36,673 bases of DNA from an uncultured Lachnospiraceae bacterium (GCA_949051815.1 CARQVR010000007.1:40099-76771); one strand, 5' to 3'; positions 26,085-34,755 are shown, counted from the first letter of the stretch. Made by a program: numbers and translations. Notes: generated from the letters alone by a model not told the origin.

Positions 26085-26107
26085 ATACTTAGTATTACAT
26101 AGTATAT
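26083..26107. promoter_or_regulatory. Candidate PadR operator overlapping the padR -10
   Basis: ATATACT and AGTATAT are separated by 11 bases, with an internal ATACTTAGTAT palindrome. PadR repressors commonly bind inverted repeats in their own promoters. Confidence 0.55.
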
Positions 26108-26179
26108 GGCGATTTGGAAAGTTAAGCAAATGGGATTTATCCGATAGATGCAGAGGAAGGCGAAGAAAAGAAGGGGATT

Positions 26180-26515
26180 ATGACTGATAAGTATGAAAGG
26201 CAAATGAAGAAAGGCGTTTTAGACATGCTGGTCCTGAGACTGCTTAAGTCGGAGGCCAAATATGGTTATCAGATTATTCAGGAAATGAGGGAGAAGAGCG
26301 GGGAAATATTTCTGTTGAAGGACGGTACATTATATCCGGTTCTTTACCGGCTGGAGGATGACGGGCTGGTGGTAAGCAAGTGGAGCAGCGCGGTGGGGAA
26401 ACAGGTGCCGAGAAAATATTATGAAATTACGGAAGAGGGAATACAGACGCTTGCAGGGATTGAGGATGTCTGGCAAAGGATTTCCGACGGGATAGGAAAA
26501 ATCATGGAGGATTAG
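26180..26515 (+). CDS. PadR-family transcriptional regulator
   Basis: 111 residues, typical of the short PadR subfamily. The winged-helix domain is clear: KGVLDMLVLRLLKSEAKYGYQIIQEM at the N-terminus, then FLLKDGTLYPVLYRLEDDGLV near 35-55 and GKQVPRKYYEITEEG near 72-86, followed by a short dimerisation helix. It is probably a repressor responding to a small molecule or membrane stress. Its stop is followed after three bases by the ATG of the membrane protein at 26519, whose ribosome binding site (GGAGG) lies inside this gene, so the two are translationally coupled. PadR genes are often paired with such membrane proteins. An inverted repeat at its own promoter suggests autoregulation. Confidence 0.95.
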   Translation: MTDKYERQMKKGVLDMLVLRLLKSEAKYGYQIIQEMREKSGEIFLLKDGTLYPVLYRLEDDGLVVSKWSSAVGKQVPRKYYEITEEGIQTLAGIEDVWQRISDGIGKIMED

Positions 26516-26518
26516 GCG

Positions 26519-27166
26519 ATGGACGAAAAGAGTTATGTAAACGCTGTTGCGAGAAAACTTAAGTGCGATGGAAAAAGGAAAAGGGAGATCAAAAAACAGC
26601 TTCTGGCAGACATTCAGGCGCGGGAAAATCAAGGAGAGCGGCTGGAAGAAATTATTTCCCGGATGGGTAAGGCGGGGGAGATTGCGGACGGCTTTAACGA
26701 AAATATTTCGCTAAAGGAACAGAGGCGCTATGCCGGAAACAAGGTGTTAAAGATTGTAATTCCCATTGTTCTGGCAGTGATATTTATTGGAATGGCCGTT
26801 TTCTTTATGATTCCGAAAACTGTGGATATAGAGAAGAGCAGAATTTTTGACAAAGAGGAAGTGGAAGCGGTCATGAAGGAGACGGTCGAATTGCTGGATG
26901 CGGAAGACTATGACGCGTTACAGAAAAATGCTACGTCCGGGATGCAGCCCCTGTTAAATGCGGAGACGAGAGAAAATATGCGGCGCACGCTGTCCGGAGA
27001 CTGGGGAGAGCGAAGGCAGTTTGGCGCGGTGTATATGGTTGAGCTGATACAGGGAAACAGGCATTTTGCGGTCGGCGAGATGACGGTGACTTACGAGAAC
27101 GTAAGTGTCACATACCGGCTGACATATGATGCGGATATGCGCTTTGCGGGTATTTATGTGAGATAA
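26519..27166 (+). CDS. PadR-coupled membrane protein (DUF1700/HAAS-like N-terminus, DUF3887-like C-terminus)
   Basis: 215 residues. Residues 1-65 are charged and helical, resembling the cytoplasmic DUF1700/HAAS-type domain of proteins encoded beside PadR regulators. One membrane span is at about 78-100 (VLKIVIPIVLAVIFIGMAVF). The extracellular part (about 105-215) resembles DUF3887, with a repeat of short beta strands ending YRLTYDADMRFAGIYV. It starts three bases after padR and shares its promoter. In such pairs the membrane protein is thought to be the target or sensor for the regulator, but this is not established here. The family assignment is by eye. Confidence 0.75.
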   Translation: MDEKSYVNAVARKLKCDGKRKREIKKQLLADIQARENQGERLEEIISRMGKAGEIADGFNENISLKEQRRYAGNKVLKIVIPIVLAVIFIGMAVFFMIPKTVDIEKSRIFDKEEVEAVMKETVELLDAEDYDALQKNATSGMQPLLNAETRENMRRTLSGDWGERRQFGAVYMVELIQGNRHFAVGEMTVTYENVSVTYRLTYDADMRFAGIYVR

Positions 27167-27213
27167 GGAATAATGCGCCGGTTTGCCGGAGCGCACAGGG
27201 AGAGGGTGAGGAT

Positions 27214-27552
27214 ATGACAGGGGAGATTATTTTTTCGTTTGTGTTGGTGCTGATCGGCACAGGTCCGGTTTTCATATTGGGAATTGTACAGTGCAGGAGT
27301 AAGGACCCTGTCGGGTTCTGGGCGGGAAAGAAGCCGCCGCGGAAAGAGGAGATCACGGATGTGCGCGCTTATAACCGGAAGCATGGTCTGATGTGGATTT
27401 TGTACGGGGCCGGATTTATCGGTTGCTTTGTGTGCGGGCAGCCGTTTGGGGGATTGACGGCGGCATATTTGTGTGTGACGGAAGCGATAGGGGGTATCTT
27501 TGTAATGGCTGCGTACCATAATAAGCTGAACCGCATGTACTATAAAGAATAG
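27214..27552 (+). CDS. Small integral membrane protein of unknown function
   Basis: 112 residues with three hydrophobic spans: about 3-25, 68-84 and 86-102. Between the first two lies a conserved-looking cytoplasmic loop (DPVGFWAGKKPPRKEE then AYNRKHGLMW). The pattern resembles small membrane proteins common in Lachnospiraceae, but I cannot name a family with confidence. GGGTGAGG lies before the ATG. It is 47 bases after the PadR-coupled gene, separated by a small hairpin (GCGCCGG/CCGGaGCGC), so it may be a third cistron of that operon. Its last 13 bases overlap the end of the convergent AraC gene. Confidence 0.7.
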   Translation: MTGEIIFSFVLVLIGTGPVFILGIVQCRSKDPVGFWAGKKPPRKEEITDVRAYNRKHGLMWILYGAGFIGCFVCGQPFGGLTAAYLCVTEAIGGIFVMAAYHNKLNRMYYKE

Positions 27553-28481
27553 GGCGGTGTACCGGAAGGGACCTCCTCCGAAGCGGCGCTGTGTGCGGGA
27601 AAAGGATCGGATTTGTTCTTCAAATCGGAAGCCTTATCTGATTTCAGGGCCTGCTTACGATAGGACATAGGACTGACGCCCTGTATGCGCCTGAAACTCT
27701 GGGAAAAATAGCTGGGAGAAGAAAAGCCCAGCATTCCTGCAATCTGAGACAGTGACAGGCTTGTTTCCGACAAAAGATGCATACTTTCCTGAACCCGGCA
27801 TGAGAGCAGATAATTAATGGGGGAGGTGCCATATTCCCGGCTGAAAGCATGTGACAGGTAATATTTGCTTACATGAGCAATAGAAGCCAGATCGTCGAGC
27901 GTCAGGTTTTGTTTAAAGTTATTTTCAATATAGCGGCGTACCACGGCACATTCTTTGCTGGATTTGTGTACAACCGGGATGAATGTGACGGTAAATTTGC
28001 TGTGTCTCATGAGGAGAAGTAAAACGACTTCCAGAAGGTCCTGACAGACAGTGTTGTAGCCCGGAAGCCGGGTTTCAATTTCCTGCAGCAGGCGGCGAAG
28101 GTAGAACAGGATCTGTTCGCCGTCAGTCTGAAAATGGATAATCGAGTAGCCGTCTTCACCGTCGTCTCCGGAAATGACATCCATTCCGTCTATACCCATG
28201 ACAATATATTCCAGAGGATCATCCTCTGAACTGTTTTCTGTATGTTCAATACCCGGATTCACAATAATGACATCGTTGATACCGATAGGCACGGTCTTGC
28301 CGGCAAGCAGGAAGTGGCCGGAACCGCCGGTGACATAGAAGAGTTCGGCACAGGGATGCGCGTGAAAGATGGAGTGCCATTCGGGGCTGTAACGGGTGAC
28401 GGTTACATAGCGGAGTTTTGTGACAGAACGGTCTACGGGATTGACTGCCAGTGGGTCGATCACATAATGGCTGGTGCTCAT
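27540..28481 (-). CDS. AraC-family transcriptional regulator of the glycan-uptake locus
   Basis: 313 residues. Residues about 35-95 form a cupin-like sugar-sensing domain (FHAHPCAELFYVTGGSGHFL then IVNPGIEHTE). The C-terminal 100 residues hold two helix-turn-helix motifs (LTLDDLASIAHVSKYYLSHAF and LSLSQIAGMLGFSSPSYFSQ), ending in the family's SPMSYRKQ motif. It is transcribed divergently from the ABC-transporter/GH112 operon starting at 28839 and so is its likely activator, responding to an imported disaccharide or its product. AAGGAGG lies 12 bases upstream of the ATG, a rather long spacing. Its 3' end overlaps the convergent small membrane protein by 13 bases. A Ser/Pro-rich tail of about 30 residues follows the DNA-binding domain. 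Confidence 0.93.
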   Translation of the reverse strand: MSTSHYVIDPLAVNPVDRSVTKLRYVTVTRYSPEWHSIFHAHPCAELFYVTGGSGHFLLAGKTVPIGINDVIIVNPGIEHTENSSEDDPLEYIVMGIDGMDVISGDDGEDGYSIIHFQTDGEQILFYLRRLLQEIETRLPGYNTVCQDLLEVVLLLLMRHSKFTVTFIPVVHKSSKECAVVRRYIENNFKQNLTLDDLASIAHVSKYYLSHAFSREYGTSPINYLLSCRVQESMHLLSETSLSLSQIAGMLGFSSPSYFSQSFRRIQGVSPMSYRKQALKSDKASDLKNKSDPFPAHSAASEEVPSGTPPYSL

Positions 28482-28838
28482 AGGACGGGTAAGCCTCCTT
28501 AATGACTTAATGATACGAAATATAAAAAATTACATCTATTATAAAATGTTTCTATATGAATAACAAGAAATATTTTACAAAAGTATTTTAACAAAACATA
28601 AAAAATGTGAAAAAAGTACCAGAAATATGAGGGAATGGGAATAAAAAATTGTTGATTTATATAGATAGAAAAGAGAGAGAAGCTGTTAAAATAGAAAAAA
28701 AGTCTAAAAAGAGCAAGATATATAAAAAAGAGAGCAAGAAAGATGTTGGAAATGAGAGAGTATATTGCTATACTGTCATCAACTGGTGAGGAGGTGGCAT
28801 AAACCTCATTAGCCAACACAAAATAGGAGGTAGATTTT
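28482..28838. other. AT-rich divergent promoter region between the AraC gene and the ABC operon
   Basis: No gene here is supported. Apart from the promoter at 28746-28774 it contains a purine-rich stretch (28660-28745) and a short GAGG/CCTC leader stem near 28789-28813. AraC-binding direct repeats would be expected here, but I cannot single out a convincing pair. Confidence 0.5.
28746..28774 (+). promoter_or_regulatory. Probable promoter of the sugar ABC-transporter operon (TTGGAA-17-TATACT)
   Basis: The spacing is 17 bases and both hexamers are near consensus, about 65 bases before the binding-protein ATG. Confidence 0.6.
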
Positions 28839-30251
28839 ATGAAAAAGGTATTGAGTATGCTTTTGGCAGGTGCTTTGACGGCATCTACACTGGTGGGCTG
28901 CGGCGGCAGTGAACCGGCGCCCGCGGCAGAGGCTCCTTCCGCTCCGGAGGAAAAGTCAGAAGCTCCGGCTGAAACGCCGGAAGAAGCACCGGAGGCGGCT
29001 GCAGAGGAAGCGCCCGCAGAAGGCGCAACCATCACCGTTGCAGCAATTGAGACTGCTTATGGCAGTCAGATGTGGACGGATGTTTGTGCGGCATTTACAG
29101 CACAGACAGGCATCAACGTAGAACTGATTACGGACAAGAACTTAGAGGACGTGATCGGACCCTCTATGCAGGCGGGGGATTATCCTGATGTGATTCATCT
29201 TGCTACAGGACGTGAGAAGGCTCTGACAGAGACCTTTATCAAGGATCAGAACATTGTTGATATCACAGATGTTTTGTCTATGACTGTACCAGGCGAATCT
29301 GCCAAGGTCAGCGATAAGATCGCCGGTGGTTTCACAGAGACCAGCCTGACCAATCCTTATGGGGATGGTAAGACCTATCTGGCGCCTATGTTCTATTCTC
29401 CCTGTGGTCTGTTCTACAATGCCGGCCTGTTTGAGGAGAAAGGCTGGGAAGTGCCGACTACATGGGATGAAATGTGGGCGTTAGGCGATGCGGCAGCGGC
29501 TGATGGAATCGCTCTGTTTACATATCCCACCACAGGTTACTTTGATGCATTCTTCTATGCGCTTATGTATTCTGTAGGCGGCGCTGATTTCTTTGATCAG
29601 GCTACCAACTATGCAGAAGGCGTTTGGGATACCGCAGAAGCGAAAACCTGTTTTGAGATCGTAAGCAAACTGGCAGGCTACACGGAGAAGACGACTCCGG
29701 CACAGGCAAATGACCAGGATTTCACAAAGAATCAGCAGTTAATTCTGGACAATAAAGCATTGTTCATGCCTAACGGTACCTGGATCGTAGGCGAAATGGC
29801 AGAAGCGCCCAGAGCAGACGGATTCAAATGGGGCATGACGGCTCTTCCGGCTGTAACGGCTGGCGGTGACGGCTACAGCTATACATGGTTTGAGCAGGCA
29901 TGGATTCCCGGCGGTGCAGCACATCAGGACGAAGCGAAGCAGTTTATTGCATTCCTGTACAGCGATGCTGCATGTGAGATTTTTGCAGGCGCAGGCGCTA
30001 TTCAGCCGGTTCTGAACATTGCTGGGAAACTGGAAGGCGATAACCAGATGTTCTACTCCATCTATGACAAAGGCGCTAAGGCGGCTATGGGTAATTTCGC
30101 AGCTTATGACAGCGCTACAGTAGGTGTAAGCAACCGTGAAGTATGGTTTGATCCGGTAAACTCTCTGGTATCTGGCAATATGACAGAGCAGGAGTGGATT
30201 GATGGAATTAAGGCAGCTAACGATCAGATGCGTGCGAATCTGATTCAGTAA
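28839..30251 (+). CDS. ABC-transporter solute-binding lipoprotein (carbohydrate family 1)
   Basis: 470 residues. The first 20 residues are a lipoprotein signal peptide ending in the lipobox LVGC, with Cys21 as the lipidated residue. Residues about 25-63 are a Pro/Ala/Glu linker holding the domain off the membrane. The rest is a family 1 extracellular solute-binding fold: ITVAAIETAYGSQMWTDV at the start, YPDVIHLATG near 112, and the sugar-site segment GLFYNAGLFEEKGWEVPTTWDEMW near 190-214. With the downstream permeases and GH112 phosphorylase, the ligand is probably galacto-N-biose, lacto-N-biose or a related galactoside. A strong AGGAGG precedes the ATG. A hairpin terminator follows, so it is probably expressed more than the permeases. 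Confidence 0.95.
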   Translation: MKKVLSMLLAGALTASTLVGCGGSEPAPAAEAPSAPEEKSEAPAETPEEAPEAAAEEAPAEGATITVAAIETAYGSQMWTDVCAAFTAQTGINVELITDKNLEDVIGPSMQAGDYPDVIHLATGREKALTETFIKDQNIVDITDVLSMTVPGESAKVSDKIAGGFTETSLTNPYGDGKTYLAPMFYSPCGLFYNAGLFEEKGWEVPTTWDEMWALGDAAAADGIALFTYPTTGYFDAFFYALMYSVGGADFFDQATNYAEGVWDTAEAKTCFEIVSKLAGYTEKTTPAQANDQDFTKNQQLILDNKALFMPNGTWIVGEMAEAPRADGFKWGMTALPAVTAGGDGYSYTWFEQAWIPGGAAHQDEAKQFIAFLYSDAACEIFAGAGAIQPVLNIAGKLEGDNQMFYSIYDKGAKAAMGNFAAYDSATVGVSNREVWFDPVNSLVSGNMTEQEWIDGIKAANDQMRANLIQ

Positions 30252-30286
30252 TCTGAAATAGCTGTAAGTTTAAAAATTGAATAGAG

Positions 30287-30322
30287 AAACGGCGGTGGCA
30301 GGGCTGCTTACCGCCGTTTTTT
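30287..30322 (+). terminator. Intra-operon terminator between binding protein and permeases
   Basis: AAACGGCGGT pairs with ACCGCCGTTT, followed by T residues. Such partial terminators are common after solute-binding genes and make them more abundant than the membrane subunits. Confidence 0.85.
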
Positions 30323-30391
30323 AAAAGCAGGAAATGCTCTGAGGGATAAGGGTACCCGGAGACATGGATTGCCAGGAAAGGAGTCTGACGT

Positions 30392-31279
30392 ATGAAGAAA
30401 CGTTCCGGCCGCAATGGATTTATCTTTCTCTGCGTGGCGCCTGCGGTGATATTGTTTGTTGTTTTCATGATCATTCCTACGCTTAACGTTTTCAGGATGT
30501 CGCTGTTTCAGCGCAGCGCTTATTCCACAAAGGAAGATTTTGTGGGATTGCAAAACTTTACCCGTTTGATGAGTGACGCAAACTTTATCCGCTCCATGCA
30601 GAATACAATTTTGCTGATTGTGGTGGTGACCATTGTAACTTTTGCGTTTGCGCTGGTGTTTGCCGCTATATTGACGAGAGAAAAGATCAAAGGGCAGAAT
30701 TTTTTGAGGATTGTATTTTATATCCCCAATATTTTGTCAGTCGTTGTTATTTCAGCAATTTTCAGTGCGATTTATGATACGAACAATGGTACTTTGAACA
30801 GCCTCCTGTCCCTGTTTAGCGGAAAAACCGTTGCGGTTTTGTGGAAGGGAGAGAACATGGTAATGGTCAGCCTGATCATTGCTATGGTGTGGCAGGCAAT
30901 CGGCTATTATATGGTTATGTATATGGCTTCCATGGCCAGTGTTCCGCAGAGTCTGTATGAGAGTGCAGGATTGGATGGCGCCGGCCGGATTACGCAGTTT
31001 TTCCAGATCACACTTCCGCTGATTTGGACGAATATCCGTACAACGCTGACATTCTTTATTATCAGTACGATTAACATGGCGTTTCTGTTTGTAAAGGCTA
31101 TGACTTCCGGCGGGCCGAACGGGGCATCCGAGGTGGCGTTGTCCTATATGTACAAGCAGGCTTATACCAATTCTTCCTATGGTTATGGAATGGCTATCGG
31201 TGCGCTGGTGTTTGTTTTCTCTTTTGGATTATCGGCGTTAGTCAATGTGGTTACCAAGCGGGAACCGCTGGAATTTTAA
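30392..31279 (+). CDS. Carbohydrate ABC-transporter permease 1 (MsmF/UgpA type)
   Basis: 295 residues with six predicted membrane spans. The N-terminus has a basic start and a first span (FLCVAPAVILFVVFMIIP). The EAA-type cytoplasmic loop that contacts the ATPase is ESAGLDGAGRITQFFQITLP near 188-207. It forms a heterodimeric sugar channel with the permease encoded 12 bases downstream. AGGAAAGGAG precedes the ATG. No ATP-binding subunit is encoded in the operon, so the transporter probably uses a shared MsmX-like ATPase encoded elsewhere, as in many Firmicutes. Confidence 0.96.
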   Translation: MKKRSGRNGFIFLCVAPAVILFVVFMIIPTLNVFRMSLFQRSAYSTKEDFVGLQNFTRLMSDANFIRSMQNTILLIVVVTIVTFAFALVFAAILTREKIKGQNFLRIVFYIPNILSVVVISAIFSAIYDTNNGTLNSLLSLFSGKTVAVLWKGENMVMVSLIIAMVWQAIGYYMVMYMASMASVPQSLYESAGLDGAGRITQFFQITLPLIWTNIRTTLTFFIISTINMAFLFVKAMTSGGPNGASEVALSYMYKQAYTNSSYGYGMAIGALVFVFSFGLSALVNVVTKREPLEF

Positions 31280-31291
31280 GGAGGGCAGTCT

Positions 31292-32179
31292 ATGGAACGG
31301 ACAAAAAAGACGTCGGCTGACCGGCTGTATAAGGCGTTTATCTATGTGGCTTTGATAACTCTGGCTGTGACCATTATTATACCAGTGGCATGGGTGTTTA
31401 TGGCATCTGTGAAAGAAAACAGTGAGTTCTATGGAAATCCATGGGCATTACCGGCTGGGTTCTATATCCAGAATTTTGCTGATGCATGGGGAAAAGCCAG
31501 AATGGGAGAATATATGCTCAATTCCGTACTGGTAACGGCATTGGCGCTGGTGATTCTTCTGGTGGTGGCTTTACCTGCTGCTTATGCGCTTTCCCGCTTT
31601 GAATTCCGGGGACGTAAATTATTAAATGCAGCTTTTATGGGCGGACTGTTCATCAATGTGAACTATATTGTGGTGCCTATCTTCCTGATGCTGGTAGACG
31701 GAGACAAATTTTTGCGCGGTTTATTGGGGGACGGACTTCTGCTCAATAATATTTTTGTGCTGGCAGTCGTTTACGCGTCTACGGCATTGCCTTTTACCGT
31801 TTATCTTTTGTCGGGATACTTTTCTACGCTGGCTCATGATTATGAGGAAGCAGCCTACATTGACGGGGCCGGTTACGGCAGGACGATGGTGAAAATTATT
31901 TTTCCCATGGCCCAGCCTTCTATTATTACTGTGATTCTGTTTAACTTCCTTTCCTTCTGGAATGAGTATATTATAGCCATGACATTGTTGTCAGATCCAA
32001 AGGGTGGAAAGACTCTTCCTGTAGGACTGATGCAGTTGACGCAGGCACAGCAGTCAGCGGCGCAGTACGGCCAGCTTTATGCAGGTCTGGTTCTGGTTAT
32101 GCTGCCGACTCTGATCCTCTACATTTGTGTACAGAAGAAGCTGACGCAGGGTATGACACTGGGTGGTCTGAAAGGGTAA
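31292..32179 (+). CDS. Carbohydrate ABC-transporter permease 2 (MsmG/UgpE type)
   Basis: 295 residues with six predicted membrane spans, starting with KAFIYVALITLAVTIIIPVA. The EAA loop is EEAAYIDGAGYGRTMVKIIF near 187-206, the classical form for the second permease. The extracellular loop FYGNPWALPAGFYIQNFADAW is typical of the MalG-like branch. It is the partner of the upstream permease (12-base gap, AAGGAGGG ribosome binding site). Nine bases after its stop a small membrane protein gene begins. Confidence 0.96.
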   Translation: MERTKKTSADRLYKAFIYVALITLAVTIIIPVAWVFMASVKENSEFYGNPWALPAGFYIQNFADAWGKARMGEYMLNSVLVTALALVILLVVALPAAYALSRFEFRGRKLLNAAFMGGLFINVNYIVVPIFLMLVDGDKFLRGLLGDGLLLNNIFVLAVVYASTALPFTVYLLSGYFSTLAHDYEEAAYIDGAGYGRTMVKIIFPMAQPSIITVILFNFLSFWNEYIIAMTLLSDPKGGKTLPVGLMQLTQAQQSAAQYGQLYAGLVLVMLPTLILYICVQKKLTQGMTLGGLKG

Positions 32180-32188
32180 GGTGAGAAT

Positions 32189-32389
32189 ATGAAATTCTGG
32201 AAAGAGAATGTGGGTTTACGGATTTGGCTTATTACAGTGTTTTTTGCAGCGGGTTTAAGTCTTGTCATTGGCGGATGGAAAATGACCGGTGATATGATGG
32301 GACTGGTCTTGATGATTATAGGTCTGGTTTTCCTTTTGGCGGCTATTATGATTTATAATAAACCGTTTGAGGATCCGAAAAGCCGGTAA
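32189..32389 (+). CDS. Small two-span membrane protein in the GH112 operon
   Basis: 66 residues with two hydrophobic spans (about 12-32 and 37-57) joined by a tight turn (KMTGDMMG), a basic N-terminus and a charged cytoplasmic tail (NKPFEDPKSR). AAGGTGAG is well placed before the ATG. It lies nine bases after permease 2 and 54 bases before the phosphorylase, so it is part of the operon. Proteins of this shape recur between sugar permeases and GH112-type enzymes (possibly the DUF6903 family, not verified). Its role is unknown; it may stabilise the transporter or recruit an ATPase. Confidence 0.8.
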   Translation: MKFWKENVGLRIWLITVFFAAGLSLVIGGWKMTGDMMGLVLMIIGLVFLLAAIMIYNKPFEDPKSR

Positions 32390-32443
32390 CGACCTGTTGA
32401 GGGGTGTGTTGGGTATAAAATAAAATGACCGAGGTGTGTGCAG

Positions 32444-34615
32444 ATGGACAAGAAGATGGACGGGAGCGGCCGGGTTACGATTCCCACGGATGTGGACGTG
32501 GTACCGGAGACGCTGGAATTATTAGAACGGTGGGGAGCGGATGCGATCCGCGATTGTGATGGTACAGATTATCCGGAGGCGTTAAAAGGGGTGAACGCAA
32601 AGGTATATTCTACCTATTATACCACCAGAAAAGATAACGCATGGGCAAAGGCGAATCCGGATGAGGTGCAGCAATGTTATATTATGACCGGATTTTATAC
32701 GGCGCAGGAGGAACCTTTACGGATTCCGCTCATGGCGGGTATCAGCCGTGAATTACTGGCTGTAAACACCAGAGATGACATAAAACGCTGGTGGGAAGTA
32801 ATGGACAGGACAGAAGGGAGTCCTGTAGATCCGGAAGAATGGATGTATGAAGAGGAGAGTGGCTGCGTCGTTTTGCCGAATCCCAAAGCATGGCATGAAT
32901 ACACGGTCAGCTTTCTGGCTTACCTGATTTGGGATCCGGTGCATATGTACAATGCGGTGGTCAATGACTGGAGTGATTTTGAGCACCAGATTACTTTTGA
33001 TGTGCGCCAGCCAAAGACCAGAGAATATACGATGAAACGGCTGCGCCGCTTTGTGGAAGAGCATCCCTATGTGGATGTGATCCGGTATACTACATTCTTT
33101 CATCAGTTTACGCTGATATTTGACGAGCTAAAGCGGGAGAAGTATGTGGACTGGTATGGTTATTCCGCATCGGTTTCCCCTTATATTCTGGAACAGTTCG
33201 AGAAAGAAGCGGGATATCGTTTCCGTCCGGAATATATTATTGATCAGGGGTATTATAATAACCAGTATCGGGAGCCGGGCAGGGAATATAAGGATTTCAT
33301 GGCTTTCCAGCGTCGTGAGGTGGCGGCACTGGTAAAGGAAATGGTGGATTTGACACACGAACTGGGCAAAGAGGCCATGATGTTTTTGGGAGACCATTGG
33401 ATCGGTACGGAACCTTTTATGGACGAGTTTTCTACCACCGGTATCGATGCCGTGGTGGGTTCTGTGGGCAATGGTTCCACACTGCGCCTTATCGCGGACA
33501 TTCCGGGAGTGCCTTACACAGAAGGCCGGTTTCTGCCCTATTTCTTCCCGGATACCTTTAAGCCGGGCGGCGATCCGGTGAAGGAAGCAAAGGAAAACTG
33601 GGTGACGGCGCGCCGGGCGATTTTGCGAAAGCCCATTGACCGGATTGGCTATGGGGGATATTTAAAGCTGGCCTGCCAGTTCCCGGATTTTATCGAATAT
33701 GTGGAGAGCGTATGTAAAGAGTTCCGGGAACTTTATGACAATATCCGTGGGACGGAAGCTTTCTGTCAGAAACGTGTGGCGGTACTCAATTGCTGGGGGC
33801 GTATGCGTTCCTGGGGATGCCATATGGTGCATCATGCACTCTATCAAAAACAGAATTACAGCTATGCCGGCGTGATTGAAGCGCTGTCGGGCGCGCCATT
33901 TGACGTGAAGTTTCTATCCTTTGATGAGATTCGGGAAAATCCGCAGGTGTTAAAGGAGATAGATGTGCTGATTAATGTGGGCGATGCAGATACGGCGCAT
34001 ACCGGCGGTAAGGTCTGGGAGGACGCTGTCGTGTCATCGGCCATCCGGGAGTTCCTTTACAATGGCGGTGGACTTATTGGTGTAGGAGAGCCTTCCGGAC
34101 ATCCTTATCAGGGGCGGTTTTTGCAGCTTGCATCAGCCTTGGGTGTGGAGAAAGAGACAGGCTTTACCTTGGGGTATGATAAATATAACTGGGAGGAACA
34201 TCCGGATCATTTCATTCTGGAAGACTGTAAGGAACCTGTGGATTTTGGTGAGGGAAAGAAGAGCATTTATGCGCTGGAAGGAACGCAGATTCTTGTTCAG
34301 AGAGAAAAGGAAGTGCAGATGGCAGTCAATGCCTATGGAAAAGGCCGTTGTGTCTATATTTCCGGCCTTCCCTACAGCTTTGTCAACAGCCGGATTCTCT
34401 ATAGGGCGGTTCTGTGGAGCAGTCACAGTGAGAACCAGCTTCACCAGTGGTTTTCAAGTAATTATAATGTGGATGTGCACGCGTATGTTAAGAACGGAAA
34501 GTTCTGCGTTGTGAACAACACCTATGTGCCGCAGTCCACCATCGTATATAAGGGGGATGGGGAAAGCTTCCCGCTGGATCTGGAAGCCAATGAGATAAAG
34601 TGGTATGAGATTTAA
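32444..34615 (+). CDS. GH112 beta-galactoside phosphorylase (galacto-N-biose/lacto-N-biose type)
   Basis: 723 residues from the ATG at 32444, preferred over an in-frame GTG at 32438 because GAGGTG lies seven bases upstream. The N-terminus SGRVTIPTDVDVVPETLELL with RWGADAIRDCDGTDYP is the GH112 signature. The catalytic barrel covers about 1-430 (RYTTFFHQFTLIFDE near 218, GDHWIGTEPF near 322). A Rossmann-like glutaminase-fold domain (about 440-650) and a small beta domain follow, as in lacto-N-biose phosphorylase. It splits a galactosyl-beta disaccharide with phosphate into galactose 1-phosphate plus GalNAc or GlcNAc in the cytoplasm, saving ATP. Some clostridial GH112 enzymes prefer galactosyl-1,4-rhamnose, so the exact acceptor sugar is uncertain. 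It is the last gene of the uptake operon. Confidence 0.95.
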   Translation: MDKKMDGSGRVTIPTDVDVVPETLELLERWGADAIRDCDGTDYPEALKGVNAKVYSTYYTTRKDNAWAKANPDEVQQCYIMTGFYTAQEEPLRIPLMAGISRELLAVNTRDDIKRWWEVMDRTEGSPVDPEEWMYEEESGCVVLPNPKAWHEYTVSFLAYLIWDPVHMYNAVVNDWSDFEHQITFDVRQPKTREYTMKRLRRFVEEHPYVDVIRYTTFFHQFTLIFDELKREKYVDWYGYSASVSPYILEQFEKEAGYRFRPEYIIDQGYYNNQYREPGREYKDFMAFQRREVAALVKEMVDLTHELGKEAMMFLGDHWIGTEPFMDEFSTTGIDAVVGSVGNGSTLRLIADIPGVPYTEGRFLPYFFPDTFKPGGDPVKEAKENWVTARRAILRKPIDRIGYGGYLKLACQFPDFIEYVESVCKEFRELYDNIRGTEAFCQKRVAVLNCWGRMRSWGCHMVHHALYQKQNYSYAGVIEALSGAPFDVKFLSFDEIRENPQVLKEIDVLINVGDADTAHTGGKVWEDAVVSSAIREFLYNGGGLIGVGEPSGHPYQGRFLQLASALGVEKETGFTLGYDKYNWEEHPDHFILEDCKEPVDFGEGKKSIYALEGTQILVQREKEVQMAVNAYGKGRCVYISGLPYSFVNSRILYRAVLWSSHSENQLHQWFSSNYNVDVHAYVKNGKFCVVNNTYVPQSTIVYKGDGESFPLDLEANEIKWYEI

Positions 34616-34715
34616 AAGCAATAGGTAAACAGAAGGGAAATTTGCGGTGCGCTGTGGTGGATCAGTCTCTGTGTGGCAGCGGATGCAGATGTCCGTTATC
34701 ATTATGAAGCGTGAG

Positions 34716-34755
34716 AAAATGAGCTTGTCCGAATAAACCCGGACAGGCTCGTTTT
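34716..34755 (+). terminator. Terminator of the ABC/GH112 operon
   Basis: GAGC-TGTCCG pairs with CGGACA-GCTC, flanked by AAAA and TTTT, about 100 bases after the phosphorylase stop. Confidence 0.85.

Noticed and set aside
25933..26187. 84-codon ORF upstream of padR
   Set aside because: It spans a terminator hairpin and the padR promoter and has no ribosome binding site.
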